From: Halobacillus halophilus DSM 2266
GTDB taxonomy: Bacteria > Bacillota > Bacilli > Bacillales > Halobacillaceae
Assembly (NCBI RefSeq): GCF_000284515.1
Contig: NC_017668.1
Location: forward strand, 1,860,001-1,924,000
Reading direction: 5' to 3'
Length of the DNA: 64,000 nucleotides
A model generated the notes under the pieces. The model had not been told where the DNA came from and ran no database searches. It was given only the letters and a program-made list of their open reading frames with translations. The position numbers were made by a program, and so were the translations under genes. Every line of letters begins with the position of its first letter. The stretch's first letter is position 1. Of the stretch, positions 19,592 to 27,377 are shown one piece after another.

Positions 19592-20518
19592 ATGAAGGGA
19601 GCGGGGGTCATCTATCTTGATGCTGTCTGGTTGCTCAATCTTTTAATGGATGCCATGATCCTCTATCTTACTCAGGGTGTGGTAAGGGCAAGATCTTCTA
19701 AAATCCGTATGTTTTGCGCCGCTTTTGCAGCCTCCAGCATTGTGCCTATATCTATCTTTATGCCGGATCTCTGGTTGACGAGCACCCTTGGGAAGCTGGT
19801 CTTTTCATTACTTATCATCGGAATTGCCTTTTCTTTTACCTCACTTCGTGCTTTTATTCTACAGTTGGTCAGCTTTTATTTTATTACATTTTCCATCGGG
19901 GGGAGTATGCTTGGCGTCCATTTTTTCCTAGCCACGGAAATAAGTATTCAAGGAGGATCGATTGTAACATTTTCAGGGGGATATGGTGATCCTGTCAGCT
20001 GGATGTTTGTATGTATTGGGTTTCCTTGTTCATTTTTCTTCACAAAGTGGCGGATGGAGCAAGTAAGCGTCCACCAAATGAAGCTTGAGAACATTTATGA
20101 TGTAAAAATCACTTGGAATGGGAAAGAAGTCCTTTGCCGTGGAATGGTCGACAGTGGTAATCAATTAATTGATCCAATCAGCAGAAAAATGGTTTTCCTG
20201 GCTGACCATACGGTGATGGGCCAGTTTCTTGAACCGGAAGTACTGGAAAAACTTCAAGTAGATCAAATCCTGACTTCAATGGAAGAATTGCCCTCAGACA
20301 TTCAATCGTCTGTTCGCTTAGTACCTTTTCAAGCCGCAGGTTCTAAAGGTCAACTGCTTGTTACGGTGTTAGTGGATCAAATATCAATTGTAACTCCACA
20401 AGGAAATTTAGAAATGAAGCAGCCATTGGTCGGTGTGCAGCATCATGACCTCACACATGATCGTCTTTATCAAATGCTGATACATCCCCACATAATGGTT
20501 AAAGGAAAAACTGCCTAA
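19592..20518 (+). CDS. spoIIGA: Sporulation sigma-E processing peptidase SpoIIGA
   Basis: A 308-residue membrane-embedded aspartic protease that removes the pro-sequence of SigE after engulfment-stage signalling from SpoIIR. Five hydrophobic segments fill the N-terminal half. The catalytic VDSGN triplet context has Asp187 (GMVDSGNQLIDP). The C-terminal half is the cytoplasmic protease domain. Start is uncertain: ATG 19592 has no ribosome site, while GGGAG (19597-19601) lies after it and would fit initiation near the GTC/ATC codons at 19607-19610, where homologues begin (M-K-I-Y-L-D). No standard start exists there. It is followed 15 nt later by sigE. Confidence 0.9.
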   Translation: MKGAGVIYLDAVWLLNLLMDAMILYLTQGVVRARSSKIRMFCAAFAASSIVPISIFMPDLWLTSTLGKLVFSLLIIGIAFSFTSLRAFILQLVSFYFITFSIGGSMLGVHFFLATEISIQGGSIVTFSGGYGDPVSWMFVCIGFPCSFFFTKWRMEQVSVHQMKLENIYDVKITWNGKEVLCRGMVDSGNQLIDPISRKMVFLADHTVMGQFLEPEVLEKLQVDQILTSMEELPSDIQSSVRLVPFQAAGSKGQLLVTVLVDQISIVTPQGNLEMKQPLVGVQHHDLTHDRLYQMLIHPHIMVKGKTA

Positions 20519-20533
20519 GGGAAGGGGAATGAC

Positions 20534-21253
20534 ATGGTCAAATGGTTTTTTAAATTAAGGCTGTGGTTTTATCGTATTTTAATTAAGCTTGGGATTAAGC
20601 AAGACGAAATTTATTATATTGGAGGTAGTGAAGCTTTACCGCCTCCACTTTCAAGAGAAGAAGAAAAAGAACTGCTTGAACTTCTGCCTAAAGGAGATAA
20701 AGCAGCACGGGCTATGTTGATTGAACGGAATTTGCGGCTTGTAGTCTATATAGCTCGAAAATTTGAAAACACGGGGTTAAATATAGAGGATCTAATCAGT
20801 ATTGGTACCATTGGCTTAATTAAAGCCGTCAATACATTCGATCCTGAGAAAAAAATAAAACTCGCCACTTATGCTTCCCGCTGTATCGAAAATGAGATTC
20901 TTATGCACCTGAGAAAGAGTAATAAATTGAAAACAGAGGTTTCATTTGATGAACCGCTAAACGTTGACTGGGATGGAAACGAGCTATTATTATCGGATAT
21001 TTTAGGCACGGAAGAAGATTTGACGACCAAAGGTATTGAGAAGAAAATAGACAAGAAATTACTAATGTCGGCATTGGATCAATTAAATGATCGTGAAAAG
21101 CAGATTATGGAACTAAGGTTTGGTTTAATCGGAAAAAAAGAAAAAACCCAAAAAGATGTAGCGGATATGATGGGGATCTCCCAATCCTATATATCAAGGC
21201 TTGAGAAAAAGATTATTCGCCGCTTACAGCGTGAATTCGATAAAATGGTCTAA
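20534..21253 (+). CDS. sigE: RNA polymerase sigma-E factor precursor (pro-SigE)
   Basis: A 239-residue sigma-70 family factor controlling early mother-cell genes. The first about 29 residues (hydrophobic and basic, [16 protein letters not shown]) form the membrane-binding pro-sequence cut by SpoIIGA near YYIGGSE. Region 2 contains [13 protein letters not shown] and [19 protein letters not shown]; region 4 has the helix-turn-helix [20 protein letters not shown]. It is the second gene of the spoIIG operon, with an AAGGGGA ribosome site before ATG 20534. Confidence 0.97.
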   Translation: MVKWFFKLRLWFYRILIKLGIKQDEIYYIGGSEALPPPLSREEEKELLELLPKGDKAARAMLIERNLRLVVYIARKFENTGLNIEDLISIGTIGLIKAVNTFDPEKKIKLATYASRCIENEILMHLRKSNKLKTEVSFDEPLNVDWDGNELLLSDILGTEEDLTTKGIEKKIDKKLLMSALDQLNDREKQIMELRFGLIGKKEKTQKDVADMMGISQSYISRLEKKIIRRLQREFDKMV

Positions 21254-21272
21254 TAGAACTAATAATACAGAT

Positions 21273-21300
21273 GCATAATTTTTCCTCCCAAGGAGATACT
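21273..21300 (+). promoter_or_regulatory. SigF-type promoter for sigG
   Basis: GCATA at 21273-21277 fits the SigF -35 GYATA; after 14 nt, GGAGATACT (21292-21300) fits every fixed position of the -10 GGNNANANT. B. subtilis sigG is transcribed from such a forespore promoter. Predicted start about 21307, downstream of the 5' arm of the ribosome-site hairpin. Confidence 0.7.
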
Positions 21301-21327
21301 GAGAACTGATTACAGCTTCTTGGGAGG
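21284..21327 (+). promoter_or_regulatory. RNA hairpin sequestering the sigG ribosome site
   Basis: CCTCCCAAGGAG (21284-21295) pairs with CTTCTTGGGAGG (21316-21327), 12 pairs with one G-U. The 3' arm is the sigG ribosome-binding site. Only transcripts reading through from spoIIG would contain the 5' arm, which overlaps the SigF -10. A comparable hairpin that limits sigG translation from read-through RNA is described in B. subtilis. Confidence 0.7.
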
Positions 21328-21334
21328 GTCTTAT

Positions 21335-22114
21335 TTGACACGACACAAAGTAGAAATATGCGGAGTAGATACATCCAAACTTCCAGTGCTGACCAATAAA
21401 GAAATGAAGGCCCTGTTTATACGTCTCCAAAGTGGTGAAACGGAAGCACGTGAGGAATTAGTCAATGGGAATCTTCGTTTAGTATTATCGGTTATTCAGC
21501 GCTTCAATAATCGCGGAGAATATGGTGATGATTTATTTCAGGTAGGCTGCATTGGATTAATGAAATCCATAGACAATTTTGATTTAAGCCATAATGTTAA
21601 ATTTTCTACTTATGCTGTACCTATGATTATCGGAGAAATACGCAGGTATTTACGGGATAATAATCCGATACGCGTTTCCAGGTCTTTAAGAGACACGGCT
21701 TATAAGGCGTTACAAATGAGAGAAAAGATGATTGGTGAAACCAATAAAGACCCTGCTCCTCATGAAATTGCTAAGAGGATGGGGGTTCCACCAGAAGATG
21801 TCGTATTTGCAATGGATGCCATCCAGGATCCAGTGTCGTTGTTTGAGCCAATTTACAACGATGGAGGAGATCCAATATTTGTGGTTGATCAATTAAAAGA
21901 TGACCGTGAAAAAGACTCCATCTGGTTAGACGAACTCTCTTTGCGCGAAGGTATGAAGAAATTGAATGATCGTGAAAAAATGATTCTGACGAAACGGTTC
22001 TTCCAAGGTAAAACTCAAATGGAAGTTGCTGAAGAAATCGGAATATCTCAAGCTCAAGTATCCCGATTAGAAAAAGCTGCTATTAAAGAAATGAATTCGT
22101 CTATGTTTCAATAA
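21335..22114 (+). CDS. sigG: RNA polymerase sigma-G factor
   Basis: A 259-residue forespore sigma factor driving late forespore genes. It starts at TTG 21335, giving MTRHKVEICGVDTSKLPVL, aligned with the start of B. subtilis SigG (260 residues) and about 7 nt after the GGGAGGG site. Region 2 (LRLVLSVIQRFNNRGEYGDDLFQVGCIGLMKSIDNFDLS) and the region 4 helix-turn-helix (TQMEVAEEIGISQAQVSRLE) are well conserved. The weak TTG start combined with the hairpin over the ribosome site suggests tight translational control. Confidence 0.97.
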   Translation: MTRHKVEICGVDTSKLPVLTNKEMKALFIRLQSGETEAREELVNGNLRLVLSVIQRFNNRGEYGDDLFQVGCIGLMKSIDNFDLSHNVKFSTYAVPMIIGEIRRYLRDNNPIRVSRSLRDTAYKALQMREKMIGETNKDPAPHEIAKRMGVPPEDVVFAMDAIQDPVSLFEPIYNDGGDPIFVVDQLKDDREKDSIWLDELSLREGMKKLNDREKMILTKRFFQGKTQMEVAEEIGISQAQVSRLEKAAIKEMNSSMFQ

Positions 22115-22146
22115 GCATTAGTACCCTATTTGATCATAAGTGTTCT

Positions 22147-22178
22147 GGCTGTCGAGAATGTCTCGACAGTCTTTTTTT
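22147..22178 (+). terminator. Terminator after sigG
   Basis: CTGTCGAGA pairs with TCTCGACAG across a 3-nt loop, extended by two more pairs, then seven T residues. Confidence 0.85.
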
Positions 22179-22353
22179 GTCCTTCGAAGAGGTATTCTTC
22201 ACTCGATAAGGCAGTAAAAATGCCCTCAGTGAAAATTATAGTTTATCTTTAAAAAGTTAGAACAACTCTTCAGTAGCTAGAAAATTTCAGTTCGTTATTT
22301 CTCAAGGGTCTGCTAAGCTCTCCTATTGATATTACAGACAAACTCTCGATACT

Positions 22354-22650
22354 GGAAGGCTCAGTTTCAAGTTAAATGGCTCCGTTACGTTTAAAGGGAG
22401 GAGGGCTGGAGGGGAAATAACTCGCCTTCCTGCGGCCCTACACGATGTAGGGTCGATCGACGATGCCACAGGACGTGGCGACTTTAGTCGATCCTCCTTT
22501 TACCAGGAGCCTCCTCAGTTGTTTCACTCCTTGTGGGGTCTCGCCTAGCTCCTTCTCCCATGGGAGTCTCGCTATTTCCTCTCCAACTCAGTAATTTCTT
22601 GTGAATGGACCCTGCTAATAGGAAAAATGGGAAACCTGAAATCGTCTTAA
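22354..22650 (+). repeat. Dispersed mosaic repeat, copy R3
   Basis: First of two copies in the 1,024-bp sigG-ylmC gap. The left end GAAGGCTCAGTTTCAAGTTA (22355-22374) is a variant of the family terminus; the right end (about 22633-22650) is weaker. It contains the double-hairpin cassette in a diverged version (about 22438-22496, CCCTAC-n5-GTAGGG). The flanking modules are the reverse complement of those in R6, which lacks the cassette. No convincing coding sequence lies in the gap outside the two repeats. Confidence 0.72.
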
Positions 22651-22740
22651 ATGCTTCTATAGTGGCGTTTATCTCCCTGGACAGACTCGGAATTTAACGT
22701 TGATCATAGTCATTCTCCCTCATATAAAGGTATATACGTA

Positions 22741-22998
22741 GAGGATTTTGAACGCTCCTTGATCGCAAAGGGGTGGAAGGGAGCGGCGAATACTCCTGCG
22801 GGATGAACATGATCGGTGAGATCCCGGAAAGCGAAGCCTGAGGAAGCTCACCACAAGGGATGTTCGACTAAGACCGCCACGTCCTGTGGCAACGTCGAAC
22901 GACCCTGCGTCGTGCAGGGCCGCGGTAAGTGAGTCGTTCCCTGGAGCCACTTTCTCCAGACAATATCTCGAAACTGAGTCTTGAACTATCCGGCCATC
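22741..22998 (-). repeat. Dispersed mosaic repeat, copy R4 (inverted)
   Basis: Second copy in the sigG-ylmC gap, in opposite orientation. Read on the minus strand from 22998 it begins GGCCGGATAGTTCAAGACTC, the same as R2 (19128 onward) with few differences for about 85 bp. The double-hairpin cassette follows (about 22863-22922), then a module ending in CCTGCAGGAGT-like and CTCACCGATCATGTTCATCC sequence shared with R5. Confidence 0.78.
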
Positions 22999-23138
22999 TA
23001 GCGTAATAAGCTTCATTTAAAAAATTAACAATAACCTTTAACCTAGTCTTTCTGAAAAAACATTTACGCCTGCTTTGTCTTTTATTTTCACAAGTGTTGC
23101 GACATTGAAGCATATAGTGAAGGAAAGGGGGATGAATG

Positions 23139-23414
23139 ATGAAAATTTCAGAACTACAGCTTAAAGACGTGATTGCTATGGAAACAGGAGAGCGACTGGG
23201 ATATATCAGCGATTTAGATATAGACACACAGCGTGGGCGATTAAGCGGACTTGTCCTGACGATGAAAGGGAAGGCGATGGGACTTTTTGGCAAAGAGGAA
23301 GAGATGGTCATACCATGGGATCAGATCGTCAATATTGGTGCTGATGTGATTCTTATTAAGAAGTCAGGCGCTGCTGGTTATTCTGTATCTCAAAAGTCAG
23401 ATTCGAAAGAATAA
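23139..23414 (+). CDS. ylmC: YlmC/YmxH family PRC-barrel sporulation protein
   Basis: A 91-residue PRC-barrel protein: KISELQLKDVIAMETGERLGYISDLDID, then GRLSGLVLTMKGK and the conserved GKEEEMVIPWDQIVNIGADVILI. Family members belong to sporulation regulons, but their biochemical role is unknown. ATG 23139 lies 7 nt after AAAGGGGG; ATG 23136 is the alternative, 4 nt away. A CATATAGT block (23111-23118) resembles a SigE -10 and matches one before spoVD. It precedes pgeF by 54 nt, as ylmC precedes ylmD in B. subtilis. Confidence 0.88.
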   Translation: MKISELQLKDVIAMETGERLGYISDLDIDTQRGRLSGLVLTMKGKAMGLFGKEEEMVIPWDQIVNIGADVILIKKSGAAGYSVSQKSDSKE

Positions 23415-23437
23415 TACAAGAAATAAGATGAATAATG

Positions 23438-23446
23438 TGTTAAAAT
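23438..23446 (+). promoter_or_regulatory. Extended -10 promoter before pgeF
   Basis: TGTTAAAAT (TGn plus TAAAAT) 23 nt upstream of the pgeF start; no strong -35. It would let the ylm-sepF-divIVA group be expressed vegetatively. Confidence 0.4.
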
Positions 23447-23468
23447 GAAGGGAAATTGAGGTGGTAAC

Positions 23469-24269
23469 ATGCATGAACCTTTTAAAGCAGAAACGTTGCG
23501 ACAATATTCTTGTTTTACGAATCATGAAAATATAATTGCAGGTCTTACCACTAGACAAGGTGGTCATAGTGAACGTCCTTTTAATACCCTGAACATGGGG
23601 CTCCATGTTCAGGATGAATCTGACACCGTACTGCGAAACAGAAAAGAACTAGCACAGGAAACCGGTTTTCCTTTAGAAAACTGGATTATAGGAGAACAAA
23701 TTCATGATATCCGTGTGAAAGTGGCAGGAAATGGGGAAAAAGGTAAAGGAGTATTCTCTCATGAATCAGCAGTCGCTGGAGTTGACGGATTGATCACTAA
23801 TCAACCAGGTCTGTTACTAGGAGCCTTCTATGCGGACTGTGTACCCTTGTTCTTCTACGCCCCGGTTTCCGGTTGGATTGGGATTGCCCATGCGGGCTGG
23901 AAGGGAACGGTCCGAAATATGGTTTCGCAGATGATTGGCCATTTGACTGAGCAAGGTTGTTCTATTGAAGAGATCGAACTCGTCATTGGACCATGCATAA
24001 GCGAGGAGCACTATGAGGTTGATCAGCGTGTATATGATCAGATACCGATGGGATTTCAAGGAGAATCAGCTGTACCTGTTTCTTCTGGAAAGTACAAGCT
24101 GGACTTAAAGAAATTGAATGAGTCCATGGCACTTAAATCAGGGCTGCATAAAGAGAACGTCAGAGTCTCGGGGCTTTGTACATACGAGGAAGAGAATTTG
24201 TTTTACTCCCATCGCCGTGACCAGGGACAAACAGGGCGTATGCTTGGTTTTATTGGTTTGAAGGGCTGA
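23469..24269 (+). CDS. pgeF: YlmD/PgeF, YfiH-type laccase-domain protein
   Basis: A 266-residue member of the multicopper-like YfiH family, now known for purine nucleoside phosphorolysis and deamination in vitro and named peptidoglycan editing factor in E. coli. Metal and active-site segments are visible: TTRQGGHSERPFNTLNMGLHV (about residues 28-48), ADCVPLFF (about 118-125), IAHAGWKGTVRNM (about 136-148), the VIGPCIS motif and FYSHRRDQGQTGRM near the end. It is the first of a tight run with ylmE-sepF-ylmG-ylmH. Its physiological role beside sepF is not established. Confidence 0.92.
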   Translation: MHEPFKAETLRQYSCFTNHENIIAGLTTRQGGHSERPFNTLNMGLHVQDESDTVLRNRKELAQETGFPLENWIIGEQIHDIRVKVAGNGEKGKGVFSHESAVAGVDGLITNQPGLLLGAFYADCVPLFFYAPVSGWIGIAHAGWKGTVRNMVSQMIGHLTEQGCSIEEIELVIGPCISEEHYEVDQRVYDQIPMGFQGESAVPVSSGKYKLDLKKLNESMALKSGLHKENVRVSGLCTYEEENLFYSHRRDQGQTGRMLGFIGLKG

Positions 24270-24287
24270 TGGTGGAAGGAGAGAAAG

Positions 24288-24956
24288 ATGTCGGTAGTTG
24301 AAAATCTTGAAAAAATAAAACAAAATATTGCGGAATCCTGCTATAATTGTGGGCGTTCCACTGAGGATATTACGATTATTGGAGTGACCAAATACGTATC
24401 CGTGGAGCGTGCACAAGAAGCTATTGATGCGGGAATTGTTAACCTGGGCGAGAATCGTAAAGAAGAACTGCTGGAAAAATACGAAGCCATTGGTTCCCGT
24501 GCAAATTGGCATTTTATAGGGTCCCTGCAGTCAAGAAAAGTGAAAGAGGTTATTGATAAGATCACTATGATCCATTCGCTGGACAGGAAGTCTTTAGCAA
24601 AAGAAATTAATAAACGGGCGTCAGCCCCAGTCCCCTGCTTTATACAAGTTAATGTAAGTCAGGAAGAGTCCAAGCATGGACTTGCGCCTGAAGAGGTGGA
24701 AGACTTTGTGCATTTAATGGAATCCTATGAAAACGTCAAAGTAGCAGGGTTAATGACCATGGCACCTCATGATGCTGACGATGAACGTCTGCGGGGGATA
24801 TTCAGGCAGCTTCGTGCTTTGCGCGATAAAATCAGAGATAAACATTTGCCTTATGCTCCTTGCGAATATTTATCTATGGGAATGAGCAATGATTACCGTT
24901 TAGCCATTGAAGAAGGTGCGACTCATATCCGGATTGGTTCCAGCCTTGTAGGTTAA
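24288..24956 (+). CDS. ylmE: YggS/YlmE-type pyridoxal-phosphate homeostasis protein
   Basis: A 222-residue TIM-barrel PLP-binding protein related to alanine racemase fold III but without racemase activity; it is thought to balance PLP and amino acid pools. The PLP lysine is in VTKYVSVERAQEAIDAGI (Lys about residue 36), followed by LGENRKEELLEKY, WHFIGSLQSRKVK (about 79-91), GLMTMAP and LSMGMSNDYRLAIEEGATHIRIGSSL near the C-terminus. An AAGGAGAG ribosome site precedes ATG 24288. Confidence 0.94.
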   Translation: MSVVENLEKIKQNIAESCYNCGRSTEDITIIGVTKYVSVERAQEAIDAGIVNLGENRKEELLEKYEAIGSRANWHFIGSLQSRKVKEVIDKITMIHSLDRKSLAKEINKRASAPVPCFIQVNVSQEESKHGLAPEEVEDFVHLMESYENVKVAGLMTMAPHDADDERLRGIFRQLRALRDKIRDKHLPYAPCEYLSMGMSNDYRLAIEEGATHIRIGSSLVG

Positions 24957-24980
24957 CTAATAAAACTTGAGGTGATCAGC

Positions 24981-25436
24981 GTGAGTATGAAAAATAAATT
25001 ACGGTCATTTTTTACTTTGGATGACGAATATGAATATGAATATGTAGATGAGGAGACTGATGAACCAATGGAAGAAGAATACGAGCAGAACCAGCGAAGC
25101 CGCAGAAAAGAAGATACGCAGAATGTCGTTAGTTTGAAAAGTGCGAAGTCCTCTTCCAAAATGGTATTGAACGAACCTAGCAGTTATAATGAAGCTCAGG
25201 AAATAGCCGATGAACTCGTCAACCGTCGAGCCGTGGTTATTAATCTTCAACGGGTGGACCATCATCAGGCGAAGCGAATTGTAGATTTTTTGAGCGGTAC
25301 AGTATATGCTATAGGGGGAGACATTCAAAAGTTAGGTTCTCAGACTTTTCTATGTACTCCTGACAACGTGGAAATCTCAGGTTCCATATCTGATATGATT
25401 TCGCAAGAAGATGAGGAACTTTATAAAAGGTGGTAA
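24981..25436 (+). CDS. sepF: Cell division protein SepF
   Basis: A 151-residue FtsZ-binding membrane anchor that forms rings and bundles FtsZ filaments. A short amphipathic N-terminal helix ([11 protein letters not shown]) targets the membrane, an acidic Tyr/Glu-rich linker (residues about 13-37) follows, and the DUF552 core spans about 60-140 ([36 protein letters not shown]). GTG 24981 was chosen to match the MSMKN start of B. subtilis and follows GAGGTGAT by 4 nt; an upstream in-frame GTG at 24972 is part of that ribosome site. Confidence 0.94.
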   Translation: MSMKNKLRSFFTLDDEYEYEYVDEETDEPMEEEYEQNQRSRRKEDTQNVVSLKSAKSSSKMVLNEPSSYNEAQEIADELVNRRAVVINLQRVDHHQAKRIVDFLSGTVYAIGGDIQKLGSQTFLCTPDNVEISGSISDMISQEDEELYKRW

Positions 25437-25439
25437 GTC

Positions 25440-25712
25440 ATGGCGTTTTTGTTTAGTATTTTAACGAATGTATTAGAAATATACAGCTGGATTGTAATCA
25501 TTTATATTCTGTTATCCTGGTTTCCAGGTGCCAAGGAATCGAGCTTCGGGGAAACGTTAGGACGTTTAGTCGAGCCGTTTCTAGAGCCGTTCCGCAAAAT
25601 TATTCCTCCACTTGGAATGATTGATATTTCACCGATTGTAGCAATCCTTGTACTCAGGTTTGCGTCAGCCGGTTTACATGAGCTGTATAATGTGCTTGCA
25701 GGAATAGTTTGA
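25440..25712 (+). CDS. ylmG: YggT family membrane protein YlmG
   Basis: A 90-residue integral membrane protein with two hydrophobic helices and the family motif SWFPGAKESSFGETLGRLVEPFLEPFRKIIPPLGMIDISPIVAILVL split between them. YggT proteins occur next to sepF in Gram-positives and plastids and are linked to division or membrane organisation; the mechanism is unknown. It begins 3 nt after the sepF stop, so the two are almost certainly co-translated. Confidence 0.93.
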   Translation: MAFLFSILTNVLEIYSWIVIIYILLSWFPGAKESSFGETLGRLVEPFLEPFRKIIPPLGMIDISPIVAILVLRFASAGLHELYNVLAGIV

Positions 25713-25716
25713 AAAT

Positions 25717-25777
25717 GGGAACAGGTCTTGGGAATTACGCTGTGAAGCGCCCATATATCTGTTCCCTTTATTTTTGG
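25717..25777 (+). terminator. Hairpin with U-rich tail between ylmG and ylmH
   Basis: GGGAACAG (25717-25724) pairs with CTGTTCCC (25759-25766), with further inner pairing (GGG/CCC and CGC/GCG), followed by TTTATTTTT. The tail runs straight into the ylmH ribosome site. It may act as a partial terminator or processing hairpin within the ylm operon. Confidence 0.5.
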
Positions 25778-25789
25778 TTGGAGGTTGCT

Positions 25790-26563
25790 ATGGATATTTA
25801 TCAGCATTTCAGGGAAGAGGAACGACCCTTCATTGATCAGGTTTTGGCCTGGAGGGAGGACGTAGAGCTCAAGTATCAGAGAAAGTTGAGCGACTTTTTA
25901 AATCCAAGGGAGCAGGACATTGTAAAAGCGGTTATGGGAAATCATCCAGACTTCAACTTTGGTCTGAGCGGAGGAAAAGATCAAGCCGAGCGCAAACGGG
26001 CCATTATTGCTCCTGAGTACGAAATCATTGAAGAAGAAGATTACCAGCTCACCATGCTGGAAGCATCTTATCCGGCAAAATTTGTGACCCTTGAGCACCC
26101 GGACGTTCTTGGAGCATTCATGTCTTTAGGGATCAGACGAGAGAAGCTTGGAGATCTGGTCGTGAAGGACGGGGTCATCCAGATCATCACCGATCAGGAA
26201 ATTAGTGACTATATACGAATGAATTTTACAGGAGTCAAGCGAGCAACCGTTAACTTTGAAGAAAAGCCGCTATCTCAAATGCTTGAGAGTGAAGAGACGT
26301 GGGTTATGAAAAATACAACGGTTTCCTCACTAAGACTTGATGTTCTCGTGAAAGAAATCTATGGCATGTCCAGGAAGAAAGCAGGTATGCACATCGACAG
26401 CGGCCACGTAAAAGTCAATTTCCGTGTTGTAGAAAACGGTGCTTTTCAGCTGCAAGAGGGAGATCTAATTTCCTTGAGAGGTCAGGGCAGAAGTAAGCTT
26501 GAGGAAATTCAAGGCTTAACAAAAAAAGAAAAATATAAAGTATCCACTTCTAAATTGAATTAA
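25790..26563 (+). CDS. ylmH: S4-domain RNA-binding protein YlmH
   Basis: A 257-residue protein with an N-terminal YlmH domain and a C-terminal S4 RNA-binding domain (about residues 180-240: SLRLDVLVKEIYGMSRKKAGMHIDSGHVKVN). In B. subtilis YlmH binds stalled 50S-peptidyl-tRNA complexes and works in ribosome rescue and quality control, which fits the presence of rqcH in this window. ATG 25790 follows TTGGAGG and gives MDIYQHFREEERPFIDQVL, as in B. subtilis; upstream in-frame ATGs lie inside the preceding hairpin. Confidence 0.93.
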   Translation: MDIYQHFREEERPFIDQVLAWREDVELKYQRKLSDFLNPREQDIVKAVMGNHPDFNFGLSGGKDQAERKRAIIAPEYEIIEEEDYQLTMLEASYPAKFVTLEHPDVLGAFMSLGIRREKLGDLVVKDGVIQIITDQEISDYIRMNFTGVKRATVNFEEKPLSQMLESEETWVMKNTTVSSLRLDVLVKEIYGMSRKKAGMHIDSGHVKVNFRVVENGAFQLQEGDLISLRGQGRSKLEEIQGLTKKEKYKVSTSKLN

Positions 26564-26641
26564 AGGCTGATTCAAGAAGGAATCTTCACTCAAATGGTCG
26601 AAACTAATCTACGAATGGAATACATCTGGGAGGTGTCTGGT

Positions 26642-27175
26642 GTGCCATTAACACCAATAGATATTCATAATAAAGAATTCACAAGAGGATTCAGAGGATA
26701 TGACGAAGATGAAGTGAATGAGTTTTTAGATCAGATTATTAAAAACTATGAAATGGTGATTCGCCAGAAGAAAGAGCTTGAGCAGGAAGTAAGCGAGTTG
26801 AATGAACGTCTCAGCCACTATAGCAATATTGAAGAGACCCTTAACAAATCAATTGAAGTCGCTAAAGAAACAGCAGAAGAAGTAAAAACCAATGCCAATA
26901 AAGAATCCAGTTTAATTATTAAAGAAGCTGAAAATGATGCATCTCGAATTGTTAATGAAGCCGTAGAGAAATCTCGTCGAATTTCTTCAGAAGTGGAAAC
27001 GATGAAAAAGCAGGCCAAATTCTTTAAAATCCGCGTACGCAAGCTTGTGGAAGCTCAAATGGAGATGATTGACCATGAGGGCTGGGAAGATATGTTTGAG
27101 ACGGAGCTTGATGGAAGTGAAACCCTTGAAGAAGCTATTGATAAGGAACTGACACCGAATCAAAACCGCTCTTAA
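26642..27175 (+). CDS. divIVA: Division site and polar-scaffold protein DivIVA
   Basis: A 177-residue coiled-coil protein that recognises negative membrane curvature at poles and septa and recruits MinJ and other partners. It starts at GTG 26642 (MPLTPIDIHNKEFTRGFRGYDEDEVNEFL), 5 nt after GGGAGGTG. The membrane-binding N-terminal domain spans about residues 1-60, followed by long heptad-rich helices and an acidic C-terminus. In B. subtilis ileS follows; here lspA does, 200 bp downstream. Confidence 0.95.
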   Translation: MPLTPIDIHNKEFTRGFRGYDEDEVNEFLDQIIKNYEMVIRQKKELEQEVSELNERLSHYSNIEETLNKSIEVAKETAEEVKTNANKESSLIIKEAENDASRIVNEAVEKSRRISSEVETMKKQAKFFKIRVRKLVEAQMEMIDHEGWEDMFETELDGSETLEEAIDKELTPNQNRS

Positions 27176-27210
27176 TTTCTACATAGCATGAATGAACAGC
27201 GGGTGAGCAG

Positions 27211-27238
27211 ATGCCGTCTCTTGGGGAGGCGGCATTTC
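27211..27238 (+). terminator. Probable terminator after divIVA
   Basis: ATGCCGTCTC pairs with GAGGCGGCAT with one G-U pair around a 5-nt loop; the T stretch is short, so efficiency is uncertain. No T-box consensus is present in the 200-bp spacer. Confidence 0.5.
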
Positions 27239-27337
27239 AACTTCCAGGTGCGGGAGGAATGGCACGGTAAAGCGGACCAATGAAGTGAAAGCTGCTAATT
27301 TTCTTTTTCTGTTGGTAAATGCTGCCCGCTCAATTTA

Positions 27338-27346
27338 TGGTACAAT
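27338..27346 (+). promoter_or_regulatory. Extended -10 promoter for lspA
   Basis: TGGTACAAT (TGn plus TACAAT) 31 nt before the lspA start, with no clear -35. A promoter is expected because the divIVA unit ends upstream. Confidence 0.45.
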
Positions 27347-27377
27347 AGCGAAGGAATATACTTGATGGAGGCAGCCT

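Noticed and set aside
22720-23311. Minus-strand frames in the sigG-ylmC gap
   Set aside because: They are made of repeat copy R4 and antisense ylmC; no start signals.
27176-27377. Possible T-box remnant of a lost ileS leader after divIVA
   Set aside because: No T-box sequence (AGGGTGG-type or the NCCA-binding bulge) is present; the only structure is a short terminator-like hairpin.
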